NCBI GenBank assembly: GCA_002428965.1
Contig: DIYI01000001.1
Coordinates: 1 to 64,000 of the forward strand
Length of the DNA: 64,000 nt
Reading direction: 5' to 3'
Source: Jejuia sp. UBA6058
Lineage (GTDB): Bacteria; Bacteroidota; Bacteroidia; Flavobacteriales; Flavobacteriaceae
Under the pieces are notes generated by a model. It made no database searches. It was not told the origin of the DNA and saw nothing but the letters and a program-made list of their open reading frames with translations. The position numbers and the translations under genes were made by a program. Positions 1 to 8,050 of the stretch are shown here, piece after piece. How positions within the stretch are numbered: the stretch's first letter is position 1; each line of letters begins with the position of its first letter.

Positions 1-152
1 GGTCGGGCTTTCACTACTCAATCTTTTTTAAAGCGTCATTGCGAAGGAGGAACGACTGTGGCAATCTGCTAAATTTATTTTCTGTATAAACTTAATTATT
101 ATCAGGCTTTAAAAAAGGATTTCAAACATGCCGTTCTATCCCTAACGCGGGG
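1..152. repeat. Decayed flavobacterial intergenic repeat with a second repeat nested in it
   Basis: The left edge (GGTCGGGCTTTC, 1-12) and the right edge (ATCCCTAACGCGG, about 137-149) match the two ends of the element at 24972-25060. Between them, at about 34-70, lies a different motif starting CGTCATTGCGAAGGAGG, which I recall as a common interspersed repeat in Flavobacteriaceae. The arrangement looks like one repeat inserted into another and then decayed. No gene is seen in 1-186. Confidence 0.5.
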
Positions 153-186
153 GTGTTTGTGGGCATCATTTCTGTTCAGAACTACA

Positions 187-885
187 TTAATTGCTTAATG
201 TCTTTTTGCCTTTTACACTTATCTCTGAACCTATTGCAAGAATTACCGAATCCGGATTAAGACCATTTAAAAAACTAAAACCTGTACTGTACGTTTCTCC
301 AAAATCAACATCAACATTAAAATCATTTACTTTTAATTGTTTCCATTTTGGATGAACCACTTCATATTCCAGTGTTTTATTACCATTTTTGGTGTAACCG
401 AAATAATGCTCGGTAATGAATTCATCCAAAGTGTTTTCATGAATGACTTTTGGAGTTTTATCTGTCGTAACAGATACAGATTGCCATTTATCGTTTACTA
501 ACCATTCGTATTTGTAAAGATTTGAGTTCTCATTTTCCTTAAAATTATGTTTCATTTTAAGCGTTTGATAATGTTCTTGATAAATTGAATTAGCAATAAA
601 AGTTATTAAAGGTTTGGGTACAATTTCTTTAATAAAAACCACACCTCTTTTGTCATTTTGTTTTACGTAAAATCTAAGGTTTACTTCTTCAAAATTAATG
701 TGGCCGTAAAGTTTTAATCCCAATACTCTGGTATTCTCAAACATAAACCCCACTAAACTTACGTAACATTTGCCATTGTATAAGTCTAGCTCAGTACCTT
801 TTGGAACATAGGGTTTCAATATTTCTGGGTTTATTGCGTAATTTATCAGAACAAGATTTTTCCAGTATGCTTTTAGAAAGGTCAT
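187..885 (-). CDS. DUF2071 (YqjF-like) family protein
   Basis: A 232-aa soluble protein with no signal peptide. The opening (TFLKAYWKNLVLINYAINP followed by LKPYVPKGTELDLYNGKCYVS) and a later VNLRFYV segment are typical of the DUF2071/YqjF family, related in fold to acetoacetate decarboxylase. Its biochemical role is not known. It is the last gene of a five-gene minus-strand run and begins 3 bp after the epimerase-like gene ends, so co-transcription is likely. The family call is fairly secure; any pathway is not. Confidence 0.75.
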   Translation of the reverse strand: MTFLKAYWKNLVLINYAINPEILKPYVPKGTELDLYNGKCYVSLVGFMFENTRVLGLKLYGHINFEEVNLRFYVKQNDKRGVVFIKEIVPKPLITFIANSIYQEHYQTLKMKHNFKENENSNLYKYEWLVNDKWQSVSVTTDKTPKVIHENTLDEFITEHYFGYTKNGNKTLEYEVVHPKWKQLKVNDFNVDVDFGETYSTGFSFLNGLNPDSVILAIGSEISVKGKKTLSN

Positions 886-888
886 GAT

Positions 889-1788
889 TTAATTGTTAAT
901 GTGCATTAGCGCACTTTGAATATTTTCAAATTTGAATTTGAATCCATTTTTCAATAATCTTTTGGGAACTACATTTCTACTTTTCAAAATAAGTTCAGTT
1001 TCAGTTCCAATTATTTTAGCGCCAATTTCTAATAGTGTTTTAGGATGTGGTATTCCAAAGGGTACATTCAATATTTTTCTGAGACTTTTCATTAATCCAT
1101 AATTCGTAATGGGCTTTGGCACGCAAAGATTAAAAACTCCATGTAACTTATGGTTGTTTATTAGAAATTCTACGGAACGAGCAAAGTCCAACTCGTGTAT
1201 CCAACTGACTTTTTGAAGCCCCGAACCTTGTTTACCCCCAAGGCCAAATTTGGTTAGCCTTTTAAGTGGTATTAATGCTCCTCCATTTTTTCCTAAAACA
1301 ATGGATGTTCTCAAAATAATTTTTCTCGTTTTTGGATTATGGATTGAATTGAAGGCTTCTTCCCAAGATTTGGCAATATTCATTGAAAAATCATTGCCTA
1401 TTTCTCCATGTTCTTCATCCATTTCTTTATCATAAGAATCCCGATATATGGTTGCTGTGGAAGAATTTATCCAAACTTTTGGTGGTGTTTTGCATAAGTT
1501 TATCGCCAGCCCTAAAATATGTGTTGTTTCTATTCTAGAATCGTAAATAAGTTTTTTATTTGTTGGCGTATATCTACAGTTTACGGATTTACCAGCGAGG
1601 TTTATAAGGATATCGGTATTTTCCAGTTCCTTGGTCCAAGCTCCTAAATTTTTAGTATCCCAATACACATGATGCTTTCGTTTGGGGTGACGTGTTAAGA
1701 TTTTTAAATTGCACTTTTTTTCGGTAAAATATTCTTCTAAAATCTTACCAAGGAAACCTGTTCCGCCAGCTATAACTATTGTTTTCAT
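889..1788 (-). CDS. TIGR01777 family NAD(P)-dependent epimerase-like protein
   Basis: A 299-aa protein of the extended SDR class. The N-terminal nucleotide-binding loop GGTGFLG is at residues 8-14 and is followed by a Rossmann fold. The NLAGKSVNCRYT segment and the C-terminal DUF1731-like region (FGIPHPKTLLEIGAKIIG) mark the YfcH/TIGR01777 group. Substrate is unknown. It sits between two small membrane proteins upstream (14 bp gap) and the DUF2071 gene downstream (3 bp gap), in a set apparently controlled by the adjacent GbsR-type regulator. Confidence 0.8.
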   Translation of the reverse strand: MKTIVIAGGTGFLGKILEEYFTEKKCNLKILTRHPKRKHHVYWDTKNLGAWTKELENTDILINLAGKSVNCRYTPTNKKLIYDSRIETTHILGLAINLCKTPPKVWINSSTATIYRDSYDKEMDEEHGEIGNDFSMNIAKSWEEAFNSIHNPKTRKIILRTSIVLGKNGGALIPLKRLTKFGLGGKQGSGLQKVSWIHELDFARSVEFLINNHKLHGVFNLCVPKPITNYGLMKSLRKILNVPFGIPHPKTLLEIGAKIIGTETELILKSRNVVPKRLLKNGFKFKFENIQSALMHINN

Positions 1789-1802
1789 TTCGTCAGAGTT
1801 TT

Positions 1803-2189
1803 TTAAGATTTTGGATTGGGCTTCAAAGTTTGTCTAGAAATTCGTCTACCTCTAAAAAAGAAGAATAAATTTATAAATAGCATGATTCCTAGATAAAACG
1901 AAAACCCTCCGATTTTTTTGCTTAGTACTTCAATTAAGTACTGATAACTCATTTCATTAATACCATAATAAGTGATTTTAAGAATAAGCATTGCCCAACC
2001 TATATTGATTAAATAAAACCCAATTTCGAAAAGTTTATTCGTTGCAGTTGCAATATCCTCTTTACCTTTAAAGATGTCAATCATAAATAGTTTGCCATTT
2101 TTAAATAGCATTTTAGATACATAAATTGTTAAAGCTATTACTATTGGTAGATAGATTAAATACCCGATAATGATTTTTGAATTTTCCAT
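1803..2189 (-). CDS. Small membrane protein, paralogue of the next gene upstream
   Basis: A 128-aa protein with about three hydrophobic segments (roughly residues 8-27, 50-72, 95-112) and a basic C-terminus. I do not recognise a named family. It aligns with the neighbouring 117-aa protein through a shared pattern: an aromatic/aliphatic helix, FKNG followed by a D-I/L-F motif, then FYLINIGWAM (YYLIKLGYAV in the neighbour). The pair therefore arose by tandem duplication. It starts 3 bp after the neighbour ends, which suggests translational coupling. An inner-membrane location is inferred. Confidence 0.6.
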   Translation of the reverse strand: MENSKIIIGYLIYLPIVIALTIYVSKMLFKNGKLFMIDIFKGKEDIATATNKLFEIGFYLINIGWAMLILKITYYGINEMSYQYLIEVLSKKIGGFSFYLGIMLFINLFFFFRGRRISRQTLKPNPKS

Positions 2190-2192
2190 GAT

Positions 2193-2546
2193 TTATTGAT
2201 TTAAAATTTTTGATTTTACGAGATAATTGAGACAGAATACATTATTGTAGTGCAATACGGCAAGCCCAATAATTATTATTCCTAAATGATAGCTCAAGCC
2301 ATTGAGCATTTGTAATGTTGATGTTATTTCTTCCCAGTATGCAATGGTGATTACAGCATATCCAAGTTTTATTAAGTAGTAACCTATTAATAGTATATTA
2401 TTTATACTTTTTACTAAAGATTTATTATTGTTAAATAGGTCAAGAAGAAATACTTCACCATTTTTATAGAACAACCATCCGACATAAACCATGATGTAGA
2501 ATATAATCGTAAGATATATTATGTATGATAAGATATTGTAGTTCAT
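2193..2546 (-). CDS. Small membrane protein, first gene after the GbsR-type regulator
   Basis: A 117-aa, strongly hydrophobic protein with about three transmembrane segments, paralogous to the 128-aa protein that follows (compare LFYKNGEVFLLDLF with LFKNGKLFMIDIF). Function unknown. Its start codon lies 12 bp from an imperfect copy (2558-2585) of the palindrome found before the regulator gene, so its expression is probably controlled directly by that regulator. The pairing of duplicated membrane proteins with a GbsR-like factor suggests an envelope or stress response, but this is inference. Confidence 0.6.
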   Translation of the reverse strand: MNYNILSYIIYLTIIFYIMVYVGWLFYKNGEVFLLDLFNNNKSLVKSINNILLIGYYLIKLGYAVITIAYWEEITSTLQMLNGLSYHLGIIIIGLAVLHYNNVFCLNYLVKSKILNQ

Positions 2547-2557
2547 TTTATATATTT

Positions 2558-2585
2558 TAAACTTTCAGAAAATATTGAAAGTATA
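2558..2585. promoter_or_regulatory. Probable operator for the GbsR-like regulator (copy 2)
   Basis: A 28-bp inverted repeat with arms ACTTTCA and TGAAAGT. It aligns without gaps to the perfect palindrome at 3124-3151 and differs mainly in the central 7 bp. It lies 12-39 bp before the start of the 117-aa membrane gene. I see no consensus -7 box here, so it may act on read-through from the upstream promoter or on a weak local one. Confidence 0.6.
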
Positions 2586-2596
2586 GTTTAAATTTT

Positions 2597-3100
2597 TTAT
2601 TTGAATAGTTTCAGCAAAGACTTAGTAATCCAATTTTGCTCTTGGTTTGCAATTTTGTTTAATAACGAATCTGCAGTATCTGCCAAATCGTGCAGGGCTT
2701 TTGTTTGTTTAATCAGTTCCTTGGTTTTTGCTGTACCATCATCCTTAATAGAGGATACTTCTTTTAAAACTTTTATGACAGGTTTTATTTCTCTTCGGCT
2801 GCGTTCTTTAGCAATATGTCTCGCCAATTCCTGAACATCTTTTTCGGTAGTGAAGAATTCTTTGCGCTCCCCTGGAACCAGTTCTTTTGTAACAATACCC
2901 CAATCCATTAACTGGCGCAAGTTCATACTTGTATTACCACGTGAGATTTTCAATTCCTCCATGATTTCCTCCATAGACAATGGCTTGGTAGAAACGAAAA
3001 GCAAAGATTGAATTTGAGCCATGGCCTTATTAATGCCCCAAAGCGTACCCAAACTTCCCCAGGTGCTAATAAACTTTTCTTTTGCTTCTTGATATTCCAT
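2597..3100 (-). CDS. GbsR/MarR-type winged-helix transcriptional regulator
   Basis: A 167-aa regulator. Residues about 25-100 form a winged helix: QIQSLLFVSTKPLSMEEIME, then LKISRGNTSMNLRQLMDWGIV as recognition helix and wing, then an ERKEFFT turn. The C-terminal half is a helical dimerisation region. This is the GbsR subclass of MarR-like repressors. A perfect 28-bp palindrome covers its own promoter and a near copy precedes the next gene, so autoregulation plus control of the downstream membrane/epimerase/DUF2071 genes is well supported by sequence. The inducing signal is unknown. Confidence 0.8.
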   Translation of the reverse strand: MEYQEAKEKFISTWGSLGTLWGINKAMAQIQSLLFVSTKPLSMEEIMEELKISRGNTSMNLRQLMDWGIVTKELVPGERKEFFTTEKDVQELARHIAKERSRREIKPVIKVLKEVSSIKDDGTAKTKELIKQTKALHDLADTADSLLNKIANQEQNWITKSLLKLFK

Positions 3101-3104
3101 ATCA

Positions 3105-3134
3105 CAAAGATATAAATAATTTCTAAACTTTCAA
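3105..3134 (-). promoter_or_regulatory. Sigma-A-type promoter of the GbsR-like regulator operon
   Basis: On the minus strand TTG (3134-3132), a 19-bp spacer and TATCTTTG (3112-3105) match the Bacteroidota consensus TTG-N19-TAnnTTTG. The -7 box ends 4 bp before the start codon, so the mRNA may be nearly leaderless. The -33 element lies inside the palindrome at 3124-3151, so a bound repressor would block it. Confidence 0.65.
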
Positions 3135-3151
3135 TAATTATTGAAAGTTTA
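3124..3151. promoter_or_regulatory. Perfect 28-bp palindromic operator
   Basis: Half-site TAAACTTTCAATAA followed by its exact reverse complement, with no mismatch over 28 bp. It overlaps the -33 element of the regulator promoter and the stop codon of the neighbouring peptidase-like gene (3149-3151). A near copy is at 2558-2585. Two spaced copies flanking one regulator gene argue for an operator rather than a terminator, and no T-run follows on either strand. Confidence 0.7.
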
Positions 3152-3730
3152 TTTAATTTCTAAATGAATATGATCATCATGTCTTACAGCGTGACAACCG
3201 TGAAATCTTACTTTAGGTTCATTAGAAAATCCTAAAGATTCTTTTAAATAGGGTTCTATAAAAATCTTTTTTGTAGATGGCATTGATAGCAATTTTGACA
3301 TTAAAATGCTGGTGCTTGTTTTATCTAGTTGCAATGTGTTAATAGTCCCGAAAGTTAAATATTTAGAAAAGTCATATTGCCAATAGCCTTTACGTACACA
3401 ATTATTATTTGTTTTATTTTGATCAGAGTTTACAAAAACACCATATCCAGAACTAGAAGGTTTTTTGGTTGTGGACTTTTTATCTTTATCTAAATACATA
3501 AAAGAAATATCTATCTTTTTGCCATCATTATGACTAAGGTGAGGTAGTAATGGACACCCGTTATAAAAAGGAAAGTTTGCGTCTAAATATGAAATTGTAA
3601 TATTATTTGAGAGAAATAAAGTGTGAGCTGAATCCTCCAATTCCGTCTTAAGTTCAGTAGTAACATAATTTCTAAATAGCAATGGATAGGCTAAATTCCT
3701 TGCTAAAAACTGGGAGCGGTTCTCTACCAA
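3149..3730 (-). CDS. MepA-like LAS metallopeptidase, C-terminal part of a frameshifted gene
   Basis: This frame carries the zinc-peptidase signature of the LAS/MepA group: SHNDGKKIDISF, with H67 and D74 spaced as in murein endopeptidases, and a C-terminal HDDHIHLEI with H187 and H189. The only start giving this length is a TTG, and the frame overlaps a second minus-strand frame (3672-3920) that supplies a membrane anchor. I read the two as one gene of about 257 codons broken by a frameshift near 3672-3728. If translated whole it would be a membrane-bound periplasmic peptidoglycan hydrolase. As it stands it may be a pseudogene or carry a sequencing error. Confidence 0.6.
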   Translation of the reverse strand: MVENRSQFLARNLAYPLLFRNYVTTELKTELEDSAHTLFLSNNITISYLDANFPFYNGCPLLPHLSHNDGKKIDISFMYLDKDKKSTTKKPSSSGYGVFVNSDQNKTNNNCVRKGYWQYDFSKYLTFGTINTLQLDKTSTSILMSKLLSMPSTKKIFIEPYLKESLGFSNEPKVRFHGCHAVRHDDHIHLEIK

Positions 3731-3920
3731 ATTGTTTAGCGACTAGCGGAATGATGAATAAATTGAAAACGAGATAAATAATTGGAAAAATATAGTGTTT
3801 TCTCTTTTTAGACCTTGAAGAAATCCATAAAGCCAATAACCAAATAATACCACCAACTTGCGTAAGTGCCGTTAAGAAAAGAAAAATGAAAAGATGTTTG
3901 ATTAGTTTTAGAAGTTTCAT
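3672..3920 (-). CDS. N-terminal membrane anchor of the same frameshifted peptidase gene
   Basis: An 82-aa frame with two hydrophobic segments (about residues 8-30 and 44-62) separated by a basic RSKKRKH loop, then LVAKQFGREPLPVF. It then runs out of frame and stops within 10 codons. I recall related flavobacterial proteins that have this two-helix anchor and an FGR-x-PLP segment directly before the peptidase region, which here continues in the other reading frame. It is therefore best read as the start of the gene at 3149-3730 and not as an independent small protein. Confidence 0.5.
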   Translation of the reverse strand: MKLLKLIKHLFIFLFLTALTQVGGIIWLLALWISSRSKKRKHYIFPIIYLVFNLFIIPLVAKQFGREPLPVFSKEFSLSIAI

Positions 3921-3977
3921 ATAAATCTAAACGACCAAAACAAGCAACTTATTGGAAAATAGACTAACTTTAGTAAC

Positions 3978-4910
3978 ATGACAGAACAAAACAACAAAAG
4001 ACGAGATATTATTAAGTTAATGGGACTTACTGGTTTGGGTATTGCATTGTCTCCATTGCATTTATCATTTAGTTTAAAAGAAACGATGTTCCAACGTAAA
4101 ATTCCTGTGTCTGGGAAATTATTGCCAGCAATTGGTTTAGGGACTTGGCAGTCTTTTGATGTTGGAAATTCTGTTTCCGAAAGACAAAGATTAACTATAG
4201 TGCTAAAGGAAATGCATAAGTTTGGAGGTGCGGTAATTGACTCTTCACCAATGTATGGTAGTTCTGAAGCAGTTGTTGGAGACTTAACCCATAACACGGA
4301 TTTTGGAAAGGATTTCTTTTACGCCACTAAAGTGTGGACTTCTGGAAAAGAAGCTGGTACTAAACAAATGGAGAACTCCTTTAGGCTAATAAAGCGCGAA
4401 CAAATGGATTTAATGCAGATTCATAATTTGGTAGATTGGAAAGTACATGTTAAAACGTTAAAGGATTGGAAAGTACAAGGTAAAATTAAATATTGGGGTA
4501 TTACGCATTACACCGATGCGTCTCATAGTAGCCTGGAAAAAGTAATACAAGCTGAAAAACCCGATTTTGTTCAGTTTAATTATTCTATAAACGATAGACA
4601 CGCTGAAAATTCATTATTTGAAACCATTAGAAAATACGAAACAGCAGTTTTAATTAATCGACCTTTTGATGGTGGGTATTTGTTTAGAAAGGTGAAAAAT
4701 AAAAATCTACCTGCATGGGCAGCCGATTATGGTATAAAAAGTTGGGGGCAATTTTTCTTAAAGTTTATTTTATCAAATGAATTGGTTACCTGTGTGATTC
4801 CTGGAACCTCAAAACCAAAACACGTCATAGATAACATGATGGCTGGTTACGGCGAATTGCCTGACGCTAAAGCCAAGGAAAAAATGTACGACCATATAAA
4901 GAATCTCTAA
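3978..4910 (+). CDS. Aldo/keto reductase with a twin-arginine-like leader
   Basis: A 310-aa protein. The AKR catalytic tetrad is visible: D88 and Y93 in DSSPMYGSSE, K118 in YATKVW, and H149 in LMQIHN. The N-terminus has an RR pair followed by a hydrophobic stretch (NNKRRDIIKLMGLTGLGIAL), consistent with Tat export or with a leader kept from an exported oxidoreductase. The aldehyde or ketone substrate is not known. It is transcribed away from the frameshifted peptidase and converges on the SRPBCC gene, with only 5 bp between the two ends. Confidence 0.85.
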   Translation: MTEQNNKRRDIIKLMGLTGLGIALSPLHLSFSLKETMFQRKIPVSGKLLPAIGLGTWQSFDVGNSVSERQRLTIVLKEMHKFGGAVIDSSPMYGSSEAVVGDLTHNTDFGKDFFYATKVWTSGKEAGTKQMENSFRLIKREQMDLMQIHNLVDWKVHVKTLKDWKVQGKIKYWGITHYTDASHSSLEKVIQAEKPDFVQFNYSINDRHAENSLFETIRKYETAVLINRPFDGGYLFRKVKNKNLPAWAADYGIKSWGQFFLKFILSNELVTCVIPGTSKPKHVIDNMMAGYGELPDAKAKEKMYDHIKNL

Positions 4911-4915
4911 AAAAT

Positions 4916-5842
4916 TTAATTTGACTTACAAGCAAAACTAATATCCGTTATCAAATCTTCTGGAGAAGTTTCAGCTGGGTCATTATGATAAAACTCTAAA
5001 GGGTGATATTTTTTAATAGGCTTGAATTCTTTACTTCTCATCATCATTTGGGCAGTACTCCATGCATTTCCTAGGTGTTCGTAAGATCCTTTATGACGTA
5101 CGGTGTGCAGTTTTGTTTTAGATAAGTTGCCTGAAACGAATTGAGTGTCTAAATTGGATGGAATTTTTGCTACTTGAAAACCAGCAGTATAAATCACTTC
5201 TCCTGAAACTAAATCGAATTTATGATATTGTGAAAATGGTATACCTGTCATTTCTATTTGTTTGGTTTTTGCAAACTTATCTAGGGTTGTAAAATCTTTT
5301 TCCATGTCGACACCCAAGTTCTTAAATTGAGAGGTTCTTTTAATTCCAATAAAATTACTTCCGCTAAAATCATGTTCGCCAATAAACTCAAGTTTCGAAT
5401 TTATACTTCCAGTTTCAATATGTTCTTTTAGCATTTTTAAACCACGTTCGTAGTCCATTCCAATCCATGCTTCCATTTGTTTTTTCATCCAAAACATGAA
5501 AAAAGGTAAGGAACTATGCATTGTCCATTCAGTTTTTGTTCCACCATCAACTTCAGAAAATTTGAATTCAACTTTAGCAAAAGATTTCCATGGTTTTAAA
5601 AACGTTAAATCGTAAGTAATAAGCTGATCTTCTTCTTTAGTAACTTTTAATTCTCCTGAACCAACACGCTTCCCTTCCCAAGTATAGAATTTACCATCAT
5701 CTTGAACATTTAAAGTGGCTTCGGGTTCGCATACTAACCAAGGCGACCACACCTGCCAATTATGCAAGTCACCAACAAATTCTTTTATCTTCTTTTGAGG
5801 GGCATTAATAACAATACTTCTGGAAACAAACGTTTTAGGCAT
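4916..5842 (-). CDS. SRPBCC-domain protein fused to a GyrI-like effector-binding domain
   Basis: A 308-aa, two-domain protein. Residues about 1-150 are a START/Bet v1-like SRPBCC fold (SIVINAPQKKIKEFVGDLHN, then HNWQVWSPW, ending in a long helix near MLKEHIETG). Residues about 155-308 resemble the GyrI/AraC C-terminal ligand-binding fold, with VRHKGSYEHLGNAW and PLEFYHNDP. Both folds bind small hydrophobic molecules, so a ligand-binding or sequestering role is likely. No DNA-binding domain is present. Transcribed alone, convergent with the aldo/keto reductase gene. Confidence 0.8.
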   Translation of the reverse strand: MPKTFVSRSIVINAPQKKIKEFVGDLHNWQVWSPWLVCEPEATLNVQDDGKFYTWEGKRVGSGELKVTKEEDQLITYDLTFLKPWKSFAKVEFKFSEVDGGTKTEWTMHSSLPFFMFWMKKQMEAWIGMDYERGLKMLKEHIETGSINSKLEFIGEHDFSGSNFIGIKRTSQFKNLGVDMEKDFTTLDKFAKTKQIEMTGIPFSQYHKFDLVSGEVIYTAGFQVAKIPSNLDTQFVSGNLSKTKLHTVRHKGSYEHLGNAWSTAQMMMRSKEFKPIKKYHPLEFYHNDPAETSPEDLITDISFACKSN

Positions 5843-5942
5843 AATAAATAGTTTTGCCTCAAATTAGGAAAAAAAATAATTACTCCTTTATTATTGTCTT
5901 AAAAAGAGGTTTAAGAAAAAGTTAATTCTATTTTTTAATCAT

Positions 5943-7982
5943 TTATTTTAATAATCCCGCACGTTTTAATAAAGCTTCAGGTTTTGGTTCTGCTCCTCTA
6001 AAACGTTTATATAAAGTCATTGGATTCTCTGTTCCCCCTTGTGAAAGTACATTGTTCTTAAACTTATCTGCAACAGTTTTATTAAAAACTCCTTCTTCTT
6101 TAAAATACTCAAAAGCGTCAGCATCTAAAACTTCGGCCCATTTGTAGCTGTAATAGCCAGAAGAATAACCGCCTTGGAAGATATGAGCAAATGCTGTACT
6201 CATACAATTTTCTGCTACATCTGGATATAGTTTGGTGTTTTCAAATGCATTAGCCTCATGAGATTTAACAGAAGTTATAGTTTCTGGAGCTTCACTTGCA
6301 TGCCAACTCATATCCAACAACCCAAAACTTAACTGTCGTAAGGTTTGCATGCCTTCATGAAATGTTGAAGATTCCTTAATTTTCTCAACCAAATCCATCG
6401 GAATAACTTCACCAGTTTCATAGTGCGTTGCAAATAATTCCAATGCTTCTTTTTCGTAACACCAGTTTTCCATGACTTGACTAGGTAATTCCACAAAATC
6501 CCAATATACACTTGTACCGGATAAACTTGGGTACGTTGTATTTGCTAGCATACCATGTAGCGCATGCCCAAATTCATGAAATAGTGTAGTAACTTCATTA
6601 AATGTCAATAATGAAGGTTTCGTTTTGGTTGGTTTGGTGAAGTTACAAACGACTGAAATGTGAGGTCTACTATTTTCTCCATCCTTAACGTATTGCGGTT
6701 TGTAAACCGTCATCCACGCACCATTACGTTTCCCTGGTCTTGGAAAATAATCTGCATATAGAATAGACACAAAATTTCCTTTTGAGTCGGTTACTTTATA
6801 GGTTAAAACATCTTCGTGGTATTTGTCGATGATGTCAATTTCTTCAAAATGTAAATCGAATAATTTCTCAGCTATTTTAAACGAACCATCAATTACATTT
6901 TCAAGTTTGAAATAAGGTTTCAGTTTTTCATCATCCAAACTGAATAACTTTTGTTTTAATTTTTCAGAGTAGTAAGCACCATCCCATTTTTGTAATTGAT
7001 CAATATTATCTAAGTCCTTAGCGAAGTTTTCAAGAGCTGTAAATTCTCTTCCAGCCGCAGGTTTTGCCTTCTCCAATATTTCATTTAAGAACTTTTGAAC
7101 ATTCTCAGGCGTTTCTGCCATACGTTCTTCCAGAACAAAATGGGCGTGGGTTTTGTAGCCCAATAAATTAGCACGCTCATGCCTCAATTTTACAATGTCT
7201 AAAACAATGGCTTGATTATCTAAATCATCATTTTTAAAACCTTTACTGCCAGCCGCTAGAGATAACTTTTTACGCAATTCTCTGTTGTCTGCATAAGTAA
7301 CAAAGGGAATATAACTAGGATAATCTAAAGTAAATAACCAACCTTCTTTGTCTTTTGATTCTGCCAATTGTTTTGCCGCCTCTTTAGCACCTTCAGGTAA
7401 ACCTGATAAGTCTGCTTCATCCGTAAGTAGCATTTCAAACTTATTGGTTTCGGCTAATACATTTTCGCCAAATTTTAGTTTCAGCTGACTTAATTTTTTA
7501 TCAATTTCACGAAGCTGCTCTTTTTTATCCTCAGGAAGATTAGCTCCGTTTCTTGAAAAGCCTTTATATTTTTTATCTAGAAGTGTTTGTTCTTCAGTCG
7601 TTAATTTTAAGCTGTCTTTTGAATCATAAATAGCTTTTACTCGCTTAAATAAGTCTTCATTTAGCGTAATATCATTACTAAATTCAGAAAGTAGTGGAGA
7701 AACTTCTTGTGCTATTTTTTGAATAGTCTCGTTTGTTTCGGCAGAATTCAAATTAAAAAAGATACTTGAGATTCTATCTAATTTTTCTCCAGAAAAATCT
7801 AATGCTTCAATGGTGTTTTCAAATGTAGGAGCCTTACTGTTTTCAACTATATTATCAATTTCAGTTTTTGCATCTGCAATGGCTTTCTTGAAAGATGGTA
7901 AATAATCTTCATCTTTAATTTTAGAAAATGGGGCTGTATTATGAGGTGTGTTAAAACCGTTTATCGATGAATATTCAATCAT
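5943..7982 (-). CDS. dcp: M3-family peptidyl-dipeptidase (Dcp-like)
   Basis: A 679-aa cytoplasmic zinc metallopeptidase, close to the length of E. coli Dcp and OpdA. The zinc motif HEFGH is at residues 469-473, with the third ligand E498 in WDFVELPSQ. The N-terminus (PFSKIKDEDYLPSFKKAI and the following helices) is closer to Dcp than to OpdA as I recall them. It probably removes C-terminal dipeptides from oligopeptides. No signal peptide. It is a single gene with about 160 bp of non-coding DNA upstream. Confidence 0.85.
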   Translation of the reverse strand: MIEYSSINGFNTPHNTAPFSKIKDEDYLPSFKKAIADAKTEIDNIVENSKAPTFENTIEALDFSGEKLDRISSIFFNLNSAETNETIQKIAQEVSPLLSEFSNDITLNEDLFKRVKAIYDSKDSLKLTTEEQTLLDKKYKGFSRNGANLPEDKKEQLREIDKKLSQLKLKFGENVLAETNKFEMLLTDEADLSGLPEGAKEAAKQLAESKDKEGWLFTLDYPSYIPFVTYADNRELRKKLSLAAGSKGFKNDDLDNQAIVLDIVKLRHERANLLGYKTHAHFVLEERMAETPENVQKFLNEILEKAKPAAGREFTALENFAKDLDNIDQLQKWDGAYYSEKLKQKLFSLDDEKLKPYFKLENVIDGSFKIAEKLFDLHFEEIDIIDKYHEDVLTYKVTDSKGNFVSILYADYFPRPGKRNGAWMTVYKPQYVKDGENSRPHISVVCNFTKPTKTKPSLLTFNEVTTLFHEFGHALHGMLANTTYPSLSGTSVYWDFVELPSQVMENWCYEKEALELFATHYETGEVIPMDLVEKIKESSTFHEGMQTLRQLSFGLLDMSWHASEAPETITSVKSHEANAFENTKLYPDVAENCMSTAFAHIFQGGYSSGYYSYKWAEVLDADAFEYFKEEGVFNKTVADKFKNNVLSQGGTENPMTLYKRFRGAEPKPEALLKRAGLLK

Positions 7983-8050
7983 TTTATTCTTAAAAAATGT
8001 TAAAACTTATTTTATTATGCGTGCATAGTAGTTTATATGCAAATTATATT

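Noticed and set aside
3917..4297. 126-codon minus-strand frame opposite the aldo/keto reductase
   Set aside because: It runs antisense to the conserved AKR core and has no domain of its own.
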